Shown in pieces: positions 35,776 to 46,915 of a stretch of DNA of 64,000 nt; position 1 is the stretch's first letter; each line of letters begins with the position of its first letter. Source of the stretch: Epichloe hybrida (Eukaryota > Ascomycota > Sordariomycetes > Hypocreales > Clavicipitaceae); contig JAFEKR010000003.1 of NCBI GenBank assembly GCA_019022495.1, positions 3,720,001-3,784,000 on the forward strand, written 5' to 3'. The translations under genes and the position numbers were made by a program. The notes under the pieces are model-generated. The model was not told where the DNA came from and searched no databases. It worked only from the letters and a program-made list of their open reading frames with translations.

Positions 35776-37842
35776 ATGTTTCTTTCCCCCAAGGAAGTAA
35801 GATGCCGTCCCCCCTTGAGGAAGGGAAACGAGAAACAATGCGTGTTTTTTTTTCTCTTTTCCTCTTTTCGAAAATATCCGGTTGGTCTCGTTCTTGTAAC
35901 TTACACGATTTTGCGGAGCTTGCCCCTTTTTTTTCTAGCTTGATAAGCTTGTCATCACGCAGGTTGGTCTGCTTGCGCAGCGAAGACTCGCGAGAGGCGT
36001 CCGGTTGAATCACTCTGAAGCCACGGTACGAGGAGAGAGAGAGGGAGAGAGAGGGAGAGAAGGAGAGCTGATGTAGTTGGATCCGCGGCCCAGAATGTTG
36101 AGCATGTTGTGTTGTACAGGGCCTCATCGCGAACAATCTCCATGAGCTCATCCGCGATGGCAAACACAGCGTCGCGGACCTCATGAGGCTCGGCGCCACG
36201 ATGCTCGGCCGGCGCCACGTCCTCCCCGCCGTGTGCTCTACGCTCCGCGAGATTCAGGTCGAGGGGACGTTCCCCACGGGCACGTATCTCGTCACGGTGC
36301 ACAACCCCATCTCGACCGACGACGGGGACCTCCGCCGCGCCCTGTACGGCAGCTTCCTGCCCATCCCCGACAACGAGGCGTTCCCGCTGCCGCCGGACTC
36401 CGAGTACGCGCTGGGCCGGCAGCCCGGGGCCGTCGTGGCGGTCAAGGGAACCGTCGGGCTGAACCAGAACCGCAAGAGGCGGCGGCTGCGCGTGACGAGC
36501 AAGGGCGACCGCCCCATCCAGGTAGGATCCCACTACCACTTCGTCGAGGTGAACCCGCGGCTCGAGTTCGACCGCGAGAGGTCGTACGGGTACCGGCTCG
36601 ACATCGCGGCGGGCACGTCTGTGCGCTTCGAGCCCGGCGACACCAAGACGGTGACGCTCGTGGAGATTGGGGGCAACAGGGTCATCCGCGGGGGCAACAA
36701 CCTCGCCTCGGGCCCCGTCGAGCCCCGGCGCGCCAGGGAGATTGTGTCGAACCTGCAGGCCCGGGGGTTCGCCCACGCCGCCGCCGACCCCGACCCCGAC
36801 CCCCGGGGCGACGGCGCGCGCATCGACATGTTCCGGATAGACCGCGCGGCGTACGCGGCCATGTTCGGCCCCACGACGGGCGACCTCGTCCGGCTGGGCA
36901 ACACGGATCTCTGGGTCCGGGTCGAGCGCGACATGACGGTCTACGGGGACGAGTGCAAGTTCGGCGGCGGCAAGACGCTCCGCGAGGGCATGGGCCAGGC
37001 CTCGGGGAGGTCCGACGCCGAGTCGCTCGACGTGGTGGTGACCAACGCCCTCATCGTCGACTGGACGGGCATCTACAAGGCCGACATTGGCATCCGGGAC
37101 GGCATCATTGTGGGCATCGGCAAGGCCGGCAGCCCGGACGTCATGGACGGCGTAACGCCCGGCATGGTCGTGGGCAGCTGCACCGACGTCGTTGCCGGCG
37201 AGGGCAAGATAGTCACGGCCGGCGGCATCGACACGCACATCCACTACATCTGTCCGCAGCAGGCCAACGAGGCGCTGGCGTCGGGCATCACGACGTTTGT
37301 GGGTGGCGGGACAGGACCGAGGTGAGTTTTACTGCGCCCCCCCCCCTCCCAAAATTAATTCATTCACTCCTAATCATCATCATCATCATCATCCTTAGCG
37401 CCGGCTCCAAAGCCACGACGTGCACCCCCGGCAAGAACCACATCCGCCAGATGCTCCAGGCCTGCGACGCGCTCCCGCTCAACGTCGGCCTCACGGGCAA
37501 GGGGTGCGACTCGGACCCGGCGGCGCTGCGCGAGCAGGTCGTGGCCGGGGCGTGCGGGCTCAAGATCCACGAGGACTGGGGCGCGACGCCGGCGGCCATC
37601 GGCGCGTGCCTCGGCGTGTGCGACGAGCTCGACGTGCAGTGCTGCATACACACCGACACGCTCAACGAGTCGGGCTTCGTCGAGCAGACCGTCTCGGCGT
37701 TCGCGGGCCGCACCGTCCACACGTACCACACCGAGGGCGCGGGCGGCGGCCACGCGCCCGACATCATCTCCGTCGTCGGCCTGCCCAACGTGCTGCCCGC
37801 GTCGACTAACCCGACCCGGCCCCTGACGCGCAACACGCTCGA

Positions 37843-37878
<36 letters not shown>

Positions 37879-38662
37879 GTCCAGGAACATCCCCGAGGAC
37901 GTGGCCTTTGCCGAGTCGCGCATCCGCGCCGAGACCATCGCCGCCGAGGACGTCCTGCAGGACACGGGCGCCATCAGCATCATGAGCTCCGACTCGCAGG
38001 CCATGGGCCGCGTGGGCGAGGTCATCCTCCGCACCTGGAACACGGCGCACAAGAACAAGGCGCAGCGGGGGCCGCTCCCCGAGGACGTTGCCGCCGCCGC
38101 CGCCGACGCCTCCTCCTCCTCCTCCTCCTCCTCTTCCCCCCCCCTCGCCGCCGACAACTTCCGCGTCAGGCGCTACGTCAGCAAGTACACCATCAACCCC
38201 GCCCTGGCCCAGGGCCTCGCCCACCTCGTCGGCAGCGTCGAGGTCGCCAAGCTCGCCGACCTCGTCCTCTGGGACCCCGCCTGGTTCGGCACCAAGCCCT
38301 CGCTCGTCCTCAAGGCCGGCCTCGCCGCCTGGGCCCCCATGGGCGACGCCAACGGCTCCATCCCCACCGTCCAGCCCGCCCTCGGCCGCCCCATGTTCGC
38401 GCCCCTCGTGCCGTCCTCCAAGATCCTCTTCGTCTCCGCCGCCTGCCTCTCCTCCGGCACCGCCGACTCGTACCGCCTCCGGAGCCGCGTCGAGGCCGTC
38501 CGCGGCTGCAGGGCCGTGGCCAAGAAGGACATGCGCCTCAACGACGCCATGCCCGCGATGAGGGTCGACCCCGAGACCTACGTCGTCGAGGCCGATGGCG
38601 TCCCGTGCGCCGCCCGCCCGGCCGATGAGTTGCCCCTGACGCAGACTTGGTATGTGTACTAG
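35776..38662 (+). CDS. ure1: Urease (fused gamma-beta-alpha subunits)
   Basis: Nickel enzyme that hydrolyses urea to ammonia and carbamate. Exons 35776-35796 (MFLSPKE), 35939-36025, 36120-37321 and 37399-38662 give 857 aa, slightly longer than typical plant and fungal ureases because of an Ala/Ser-rich insert (TCC repeat near 38110-38136). The spliced gamma part reads [20 protein letters not shown], then [20 protein letters not shown]. Beta starts near [16 protein letters not shown]. The alpha active site is complete: [14 protein letters not shown] (Ni ligands), [13 protein letters not shown] with the carbamylated Lys near 37560, [15 protein letters not shown], and the mobile flap [20 protein letters not shown]. 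Third codon positions are almost all G or C, far more than in NGG1 or HET-C. Accessory genes (ureD, F, G) are not in the window. Confidence 0.96.
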
Positions 38663-38707
38663 TATAGTCGTAGGCGGTTTTGTCCAGTACACGTGAGGAA
38701 TGCCTGG

Positions 38708-38740
<33 letters not shown>

Positions 38741-39603
38741 ATTCTACTTTTTGTTCTTCGACTTTTCTTTCATCGCATCGTGGCCAGGTCGTTCACGGCG
38801 GGTGGAAACGCATTAGATCCGATCCCATGCATGGTATTTTGCCTGGGCATTGTGAGCATATCTCTACTGACAAGCAAATATATGAATATATATATATACG
38901 TTCATCACGCGCCAACGTCAAACATCGAGTACAAGTATCATCATTGCTCTCATTACGCCATCGTAAAACACTGCGTAAGTACAGTCCGCCTTTCAAACAT
39001 ACACGACAAGAACATTCCCGACCCCTACCTCTCTCCCCTTCGCTTACCGCCCTTGACCGACATAACAATATCGAACCAAGCCAAGTCAAACACTATACCA
39101 GCCCATCCAAGGCACCTATGCCTCGGCGTTTCCTTTTAGACCCGCGCCATCCCATTGCGTTACGTTATGTCCCATCCCGATCATCAAAGAGGGGAAACCA
39201 CAATATGACCGCGCTGCCGAAAAGATGAATATATGACAAAAGAAGAACCAGCCCCCTGGTCGGGACGACTTGAAAGAATATAGAAAACCCCGCGAGATGC
39301 CATCGGCACACAGGGCAGGAGAAGCGAAACCACATCTTCCAATACATGCTCTTGAAGGAGACACGGCTGTCAATGGCCCTGACGTCGCATGATCTATCAT
39401 GTCCCTTTATTCAAAAAGGAAAAACAAGCGGATGGAAACGCAAAGAGTAGGTGTGATGCAGACGGACCCATGCTCTCATGTCTTGAAATAAAAAAGAGCC
39501 GCCACACACACACACACACACACAAGTCAGCCATGATGCTGGGCACCATGGAGAACACACGACAAAGGAAGAAATGTGGCAGCGACAAGAAAGTTCAGCA
39601 CAT
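38663..39603. other. Convergent spacer urease/HMG-box gene
   Basis: No gene is seen. It holds a 30-T run at 38709-38738, a TA-rich patch near 38886-38899, and a CA repeat at about 39504-39523. Confidence 0.55.
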
Positions 39604-41154
39604 CTAGGAGCTCTTAGTCTTCTTGCGTGCAGATTTCTTGGGCTCCTCCTTGTCCTCTGGGGCCTTGGTAGACGTGCGTCTTCGCTTCTTATCGGGGCTA
39701 GCTGGCGTGGCCTTGGCAGCCTCCATAACGGTGGCGTCAGCGGCAGGTGTGGCAGCCTTCCGCTTGCGGGGAGCGGCCTTCTTGGGCGTCTTGGCCTCGT
39801 CCTGGAGCTGTTCGGCGATGGCGTCGTGGTCATTGGCAGGAGTCTCAGCAGCAGCGGCATCGTCCTTGATGGTGGGCATGGGAATCTGGAAATCATCCGC
39901 GTATTTGAGAGCCTCCTCGTCGCTCATGTTCTTGGCCAGAGGGTTGCCGGCCTTGTAGGAGTGAACGCGGGCATTGTAGAGACGGAGGTTGTACTGGTAG
40001 GCGGTGTTCCAGCCCTTCTTCTCGGTAGGGCTCATGTTGGCCCACCGGCGCTGGCCCTCCTCTTGAACGGCACCTTTGGGAGCCTCAGTCCCAAGGTCAT
40101 TGGCAATGATGGAGCGGGCGTGCTGCATGTACAAGAAGTAAGGTGTGAGAGGTCGCTTGGGGGCGTTGGGGTCATGAGTGCGCTTCTTGCGCTCCTTCTT
40201 CTCCTCGGCGGGGGCTACAAGATCGGTGGAAACAGGCATCATGAGGCTGGCAGCAGCAGTCTCGAAAGAGCTGAGCAAATCGCCTTGACCCTCGGCTGTG
40301 GCCTCACCGAGAAGAAGGTTGGTCTGGCGGATGTAGTCTTGGGTGAAGGAGCGCAGAAGCTCCAGAATGGTGCTCAGGCGGCCAACGGCCTATGATTGTC
40401 GAGGTTAGCATCAGGAATTTCGGCATGGTGATTGTTCTTGTGCGAGTGACAGGTTTGCGTGCACGAAAAAGATGAAAGACGTCTCGGCCGAATGATCCAG
40501 CTTGCGAGCCGAGAAGCCAAGCTCGAGGCTGTCAGCCCACACACGCAGCACCCACACACAGTTGGGGCGAGCTACCCCTGCTCGACGCGCTGATGAGAAC
40601 ACAGCGGGACTTCTGCTGGCGGGGCCGCTACAGACCAGGCGCGGCGCGGTGTCCACTCAAATGTAAACAAAGCACGGCCCGGCTGTTGCACCGCGTCTTG
40701 CCATTGCAGGCACCAAACGGAAAGAAAGCAACAGGGACCGACCGTGTGCAAAAGGTCCCATGAGCACGCATGGCAAAAATGGTGCAATGGTTCAATGGTT
40801 CAATTGGCCACCTTTGAAAAGTACGCAGCGCTCGTTGAACCTTTCCGAACAAGTGCGTTCCCTTTAACGCTGCCAATGCTGGCAGCGGCAGCGGCAGCGG
40901 CAGGTGAAGATAAGGTGAAGGTGCATAGGTAGAAGAAGCAAGTGGAAAAGGTAGAATAGATGTGTGAAAGACGAGGGTCTGCTTACCGAGTCTCGAACTC
41001 GAAGGAAGCTCTCATTGTCGACAACGCGCTGGGTGACGCCAATGGGAATTGGTGGTTGAGGAATAACTCCAGCAGTGGGAGCAGGAATCATGGGAGCAGG
41101 AGCGACGGCGACGGCGGCCTTCTTGTCGTCGGCCTTCTTAGGCTGGCGCGGCAT
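39604..41154 (-). CDS. HMG-box chromatin protein (Hmo1/HmbC-like)
   Basis: DNA-bending chromatin protein. Minus-strand exons 41154-40987 and 40389-39604 give 317 aa. Exon 1 encodes MPRQPKKADDKKAAVAVAPA and ends in NESFLRVRDS. Exon 2 starts AVGRLSTILELLRSFTQDYI, a helical N-terminal segment that may be a degenerate box A. A canonical HMG box follows at residues about 125-200 (DPNAPKRPLTPYFLYMQHAR, RRWANMSPTEKKGWNTAYQY). The C-terminus is Lys/Ala/Pro-rich with several basic NLS-like clusters (KRKAATPAADATV, DKKRRRTSTK) and ends KKSARKKTKSS. The layout resembles yeast Hmo1 and Aspergillus HmbC; this orthology is inferred. The 597-nt intron is the longest in the window. Confidence 0.85.
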
Positions 41155-41173
41155 GATGTGGGTTTTTTTTTTT

Positions 41174-41221
41174 GGTGGTCTGGTGGTCTGGTGGTCTGGT
41201 GGTTTGGTGGTCTGGTGGTGG
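41174..41221 (+). repeat. 8-bp repeat GGTGGTCT, 6 units
   Basis: Six 8-bp units (ggtggtct with one ggtggttt and a final ggtggtgg), directly after a T11 run. It lies about 20 bp before the HMG-box ATG on the minus strand, so it is probably transcribed as a CCACCAGA-rich 5' UTR. Confidence 0.9.
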
Positions 41222-41400
41222 AAGCTGGGGCTCTGTAGCGACGCCCGAGATGGAGCGCTGTTGGTGTTGTAGGGAGAGGCCTGTATTCGCGCGACAGCGG
41301 ATGCGGGATGGCGATGTTTCGTGGTGGAATAGAAGGGGAGGTTGTGGTGGTGGCGGCGGGCGAGAGGCGACTTTTGGGGAGCCTCTGGGGGTTGGGACTG

Positions 41401-41478
41401 ATCTGGGCTGATCTGGGCTGACCTGGGCTGACCTGGGCTGACCTGGGCTGACCTGGGCTGACCTGGGCTGACCTGGGT
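41401..41478 (+). repeat. 10-bp minisatellite (acctgggctg), 7 full units
   Basis: Two atctgggctg units and five acctgggctg units, then a partial unit. A second, independent short-unit array in the upstream region of the HMG-box gene. Confidence 0.93.
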
Positions 41479-42519
41479 CTGGGAGTTTGGAGGGGGGTGA
41501 CCGCTGAGAGCAAGCTGCGGAAAGAGGGAAAGGAAGGGGGAAATTGGGGGGGGGCCGGGTGGTGGGATGTTGGGCGGTGCCCCAAATATGTAGGATTCGC
41601 AGAGCCTCTGCCGTTGGTGCACAATCACCAACTCGCAAGCGCCTGGCTCTGCTGGACAGAGGGATTTCCTCAAATCGAAGCGCTGGCTCCTCTGGTCAAT
41701 GGACAGCCTAGCCTGACTGGTCAGCAGGCTGAGGCCTGGGCGGGGCACCCGGGCACCCCCTTGGCTTCCAGCGCCCGTCTCGTCCTGCTGCTGCCAGTTT
41801 TCAAGTCGTCTGGTTGCATTCCCCTCCTGCTGCCAGCCACTGTGCTCCGCTCTCGCTCGCTGGGCTCCCCTATGTCACTATGTGCTACTATGTGCTGGCT
41901 CAGCCTGGATTAGACGGCCAGCTGGCTGGACATCTGGTCTTGCGGTGTCGGCCACTGCGAGTAGTACACGAACTACTCCGTACATCCGTAGTGATTGCTC
42001 TTTGCCGGGTCTATTCATCAGTGCTCCCACCCGTCCGTCACCCTGCCTCCAGTCCTCCCTCCCCCGGCACGTCGCGTCGGGACAATGACAAACGATGGCC
42101 GCGACACGCTTTTATTACGCTGCCAATCTTGTCCTCTTGCACCCAGGCGCTTGACTGAACCCTTTCGCAAGCTTGACACCCAGGCACGCTCGCAGCGAGT
42201 CCGTCACCAACGTGTTCCATCCAACGCCGGCGTGTAGAGACAGTGTAGACAGACACACACACAAGTCCGTACCGAGCCGAACACGGCCTACATACGTGGC
42301 CGTGCTGTATTTCGTTGTCTGTGGAACCGTCTTGGCGTCCCTGGTGTCGGGCTGCTGCAGTGCCCAGATGCGCCCAGCGGTATTAGTCGGCGAGTGGGTT
42401 TGTTTGTACGAGCAAGCATTCATCCGTAATAGCAGACAAGCCCCAACGATTGAGCTCTGATCACTGTCGACCCGACCCGTTGACGGTTCTGGAAAGACTT
42501 GCCAGCGGCCACGAGCCTG

Positions 42520-42640
42520 CCAACGCCTACCAATGCCTGCCAACGGCTGTCAACGCCTTGTCAACGCCTGCTAACGCCTGCCAACACCTGTCAGCGCCTG
42601 TTAACGCTTGCTAACACCTGTCAACACCTGCCAACGTATT
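42520..42640 (+). repeat. Degenerate 10-bp tandem repeat (ccaacgcctg type)
   Basis: About twelve imperfect units with the consensus ccaacgcctg; unit variants include tcaacgcctt, ctaacgcctg, tcagcgcctg and tcaacacctg. The high divergence suggests an older array than those at 12.1 or 41.4 kb. Confidence 0.8.
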
Positions 42641-44068
42641 TCTCACCGCACAGGAAGGAGCATGGAGTACTTGTACTGCTGTACGGACTATGCACTACGA
42701 TCTAAACCCCCCGTCAATAGCGTCCAATTCCTCACCTGGACAGCGAGGTCATTGCCATCCACCCATCCACCAATCCACCTCTCGTAATCCGTATCCTTAT
42801 GTATTACGTGCATATCCCGGCCATGCACCTGTAATACACCTCAGCAGTCTGATGGGGCCGTACCTGCGCAGTATTGCGCTATTGTGCCGAAATGGAAGAT
42901 ACTTTCATTTCCTTCATGATTCGATCTCGATGTACCATACTTATCGAACTTCGGGTACCACGTTCATTACGTATTCAATTAGTGTTGCTTCAGGCTTTGT
43001 GAAGTGGCCGGTGTTGCAAAGATACTCTCCCGAATCTGCCCAGTCGCTTCCATGATGCTCGCAGGTGACCTTCCGGCGACTCTTTTCAGGCGACTCCCTA
43101 AAGTCGCGCTGCTCTGGCTTGTTGTCTCGTCCCTCGTCCCTCGCACATGGATGGGCCCGCCAATAGAAGCCCAGAAGTGCCAAGCGACTGGGCAGCGATG
43201 GCAAAAGTCCTCACCATCGTTCCAGCGCCTTCGGGGCCGTGTGCGTACATTTCAGAACATCGGATCGTCTACCATTCAGAGTCTACCATTCAGACCTGCC
43301 GCACGGCTGGCCAGTTCTACTAGCGGATATTTCGCTCGTGTTCTCTTTTAATAAGTGTTGATCAAATGTGTATGCATTCACCTTATCGCACAGTGTTTCG
43401 TCGAGTTATCGATGGATTTCTCGGCTGGTGCAACTTCCCCCGCTGTTGCCGCTACCCTATCGTGTGGCAATTACGGATTCCGCATCAACAGATGGCCATT
43501 GTCGATGGGTTCTTGGCTAGAAACTTGAGTGAGCATGTATGAATGGTTGAAGCTCCCTTTTCCTCTTCTAGCCATTCAAACGGCCGACTTTGCGCATGGA
43601 GATGCGGACCAAGAAGGCCAACATGCTCATCTCGGTGGATGCGTATGATTCCGGTTTCACGCACCCAAGATGGGCGCGTCGGGAAAGATGCGGGGTCGCA
43701 TACTGTGTGTGTGTGGGGTGATGGCTCCAGGGCCCTCGATCGTTTCAGGTTCCAGGACTGCCCCTCCTGGCTCCCTCCCGTTCACTCATCGGCTTTTCTG
43801 GCACTCTCTCCCCTCCAAATACATTTCGCTCTTATCCCATCTCCTTGCTATTCCATCCAGCTTCCTCTCCTTACTCTATTCTGTCCCTCACCAGGCTCAC
43901 CAGGCTTGTTGTCCGACTTTCCACTCGCCGAAGGCCAGGAGCAAATTTCCACGCTCACGGCCAACCCCGCCCCCGCATTGTAACAGCTAGGGCTAGTCGT
44001 GCTTACATACATCAAAGGCAACAGCGATCGATTACACTTCCTTCCGCCATTGGGCCAGTGGAGAAACA

Positions 44069-46915
44069 ATGATCCATCTGAGAAACCATGGATTGATCCT
44101 GGGCTTGATTGTCCTTGTAGTTCTCATCAGTCCGGCGGCTGCCTTTGGCGCTGGAAACATCGGCTCTACGTCCAAGGTTGAGGGCCTGAATTGTATGAGA
44201 ACCTCACCCCCACCTCACCTCACCTCGCTTGTATAATCTAACCGCCACTCTTCTCTCCCGCAGGGCGACACGGCGATATCGAAGATGCCCTCCTTAACCT
44301 TGCCATGGCTCAAGCCATGAAACATAAAAAGTTCAACAAAATCATGGTCTCTAGGGTGTATTTCGGGAACTGGCTGCGAGACTACTCCCAGGCCATCGAT
44401 GTCGGCACTGTCAAGACCGTTTCCGCCGAAGCCATTCGCCTTCTCCTTTGCGTTCTCGGTTTCTTGACTTTCGGTTATGGCTCTGGCGAATTTGAGGTTA
44501 CTGTTGACCGCCTGGGCTGCTACCGACCCGAAGACCACATTGACAACCCCAAGAACTATGCCGATAACCAAGACGCCCAACAGTATGACCGTCGCCTTCG
44601 TGGCCCAATCGATGAGGACCGCGAGCTCTCGGTCGATCCCGAGTCCGGCATGAAGAACTACATCGCAAATGATCGCGCCGGTATTATGACCTCTTCCAAG
44701 CACGTAAGGAATCTCTTCTCTCGCTGCATCGAGCTTGGTCGCAACTACAAGGACAGCGGAAGAAAAGAGGAACTCTATGAGTGTCTTCGACTGATGGGAA
44801 CCGGTCTTCACTGCTTGGAGGGTAAGTCGCACGCACGGTGACTTACTTCGAGCATTCGAGCTGATTTGATCATCGCAGATTTTCTTGCACACAGTAACTA
44901 CTGTGAGCTGGCTTTGATCGAAATGGGAGAGCGAGACATCTTCCCTCACGTCGGAAGCGACACGCGCATGCGGCTTGAGGGCGCCAATGGCGACGTCTAT
45001 CCCATCGTCACCGGAACTTTCGGAGGTGTCGACTTCCTTCATTCCGTCGTTGGTGAAGGTGTGTGCTGTTGCTGCATTCTTTGAAAATCTCCCTTCTCAC
45101 GCTCAGGCGTCCTGGCTGACCGTGGTCTGCAGTATCGGATAAGATGTCCCAGAATGAAATCGAACAGCTGGAAGGTACCCTTCAGGATAGCAAGAACTCA
45201 GATACCAGCTTGCTTCGTGAACTTCTGGACAAGATCCCCGACAGCCTCTTTGGTGGCAAGAACCAGAAGAAACGAATTGATGAGATTCAGGGAAATGCTG
45301 CTTCTTCTCAGGTCGAGAACATGTCTGTCTCTCCTCGAGATCCCGAGGAGTTCACCGTCTACGTCCAACAGACTTACAATCAAATTATGCCCGCTATCGA
45401 GTTCCACGATGACATCATGAAGAGCATCACATCTGCCGTTGAGAAGATTCCCGTTCTGCCCAAGATTATCGAGCAGCTCGAAGAACAGCTTTCTCGATTT
45501 GTATTTTCCATCATGGCCCCTGTTGTTGTCCCCCTCATCCGCCAGGTCAAGAATGAACTTGCAACCGGCTCTGGAGAAGTCATCAAGAGCAGTGAGGATG
45601 AACAACACGTTGTATTCGAAAATGACCGCTCCACGGATCCTACTCACTCCATGCTGTCCAAGGATCACTTTTCCAACGTAAGAAACCTTTATGAACTATC
45701 AAGTCTACCGGCATTATCAATCACCAAAGCCATCTGACAGCAACTGACATCAACTGACATGTTTAGATCTTGAATGAAATCGCCGGCCGCACCGCTGCTA
45801 AGATGGTCAGCTGGACCGTTCCTCAGATCATGGACGCAATCGACAACGATGGTACTGATGTCGACCGTTTGTGCGATCGCATCATCAACGGCATCTTGCA
45901 CCATCCCGCCCAGAGAAATATGGGACAAGATGGCGTCTCCGAGGCTCGCAACACCATGTTCAACGAAGTCCAGACATGGTGGGGCGAGCTTCGAAACGAG
46001 CAGAACTCATACCGACAGAAGCTGTCTCGTGAAGGCGTGAGGAGAGGCGAAAACCACAAGGAAGGTGTCGATGACACTGGCCATGGGCATGGCTGCACTG
46101 GCAAGCTCAAGATGAGAAAGCTCTACGGCGAGCCCGACACTCTGGAGAACAAGATCGCCGGAGCTGCAGCGGACGCCATCTTTCAAGGCGCTACTGGGCT
46201 CATTTCGAATGTTGTTGAACAACAGACTGGCATGAAGTTGCCTTCGGGCCAGGTCCCGCATGCCCATGAGGAAAAAAAGGGCGGCCTCGAGGGCTTTTTA
46301 AGCAAGGCTGGCTCTATTCTCGGTGATGCATTTGGTAAAAGTGAGGATGAGGGCAAAAGCAACCGCCGAAACGACAATGAATCTTACACGGGGAGCCAGT
46401 CGAGCTACGGCCGCCAGGACAGCAGTTATGGACAGAGCCAGCAGAGCAGCACCAGCCGCTACGGACAAAGCCAACAGAGTAGCAGCCAGGGTTACAGTCA
46501 GCAGAGCAGCGGCTACGGCAATGGTTACGACAGCCATGTGGGCGGGCGCTCCGAGCACCGTCGCCGTGATGACGACGAGTACGGCGGTCGTCAGGAGTCC
46601 AGCTACGGACGCCAGGAATCCAGCTACGGCGGTCACGGTGGACATGGTCGCCGTGATGACGACTATGGCGGCAGCAGTGGCTACGGAGGCCGTGAGGGAA
46701 GCGGATACGGCCGCCAGCAGGAGAGTGGCTATGGTGGTCAGGAGAGCAGTTATGGCGGTCGTGAGGAAAACTATGGTGGAAACAGTAGCCACGGACGCAG
46801 CCACGGACGCCGCAACGAGGGCCGTGATGACGAAGAAAACGAGGAATATGGTCGTGATAACGACAACTATAGCCGCCGCCAACCGGGTGGCTACGGCGGT
46901 GAGAGTGGCTACTGA
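44069..46915 (+). CDS. het-c: HET-C heterokaryon-incompatibility family protein
   Basis: Family of secreted/plasma-membrane-associated proteins; in Neurospora, allelic variants of HET-C trigger allorecognition death together with pin-c. Exons 44069-44192, 44264-44821, 44879-45058, 45133-45677 and 45767-46915 give 851 aa. A signal peptide (LILGLIVLVVLISPAAAFGA) is followed by STSKVEGLNWRHGDIEDALL. The HET-C core includes VYFGNWLRDYSQAIDVGTVK, a hydrophobic patch IRLLLCVLGFLTFGYGSGEF, and HCLEDFLAHSNYCELALIEM. The last 190 residues are a low-complexity tail rich in Gly, Tyr, Ser and Gln with recurrent SSYGRQ, GYGGRE and SQQSS units, then Arg/Asp/His-rich stretches. No NLR or pin-c-like gene lies beside it, unlike the Neurospora locus. 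Confidence 0.95.

Larger units (their letters stand above)
41155..44068. other. Gene-free stretch, 2.9 kb, between the HMG-box gene and het-c
   Basis: The largest gap in the window. No protein family is recognisable in any of the many short overlapping ORFs. It includes the two arrays listed separately, a degenerate 10-bp repeat (ccaacgcctg type, about 12 units) at 42520-42640, a C/T-rich tract around 43750-43930, and a perfect TACTCCGTA word at 41974-41982. A lineage-specific gene or long noncoding RNA cannot be excluded from sequence alone. Confidence 0.5.

Noticed and set aside
35955..37244. 429-codon minus-strand ORF opposite urease
   Set aside because: It shadows the urease frame; the open antisense frame follows from G/C at third positions. 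Its translation is low complexity (V, D, R, H, A) with no motif.
37370..38692. 440-codon minus-strand ORF opposite urease exon 4
   Set aside because: Same cause; Gly/Glu/Val-rich antisense of a GC3-rich gene whose sense strand has a complete active site.
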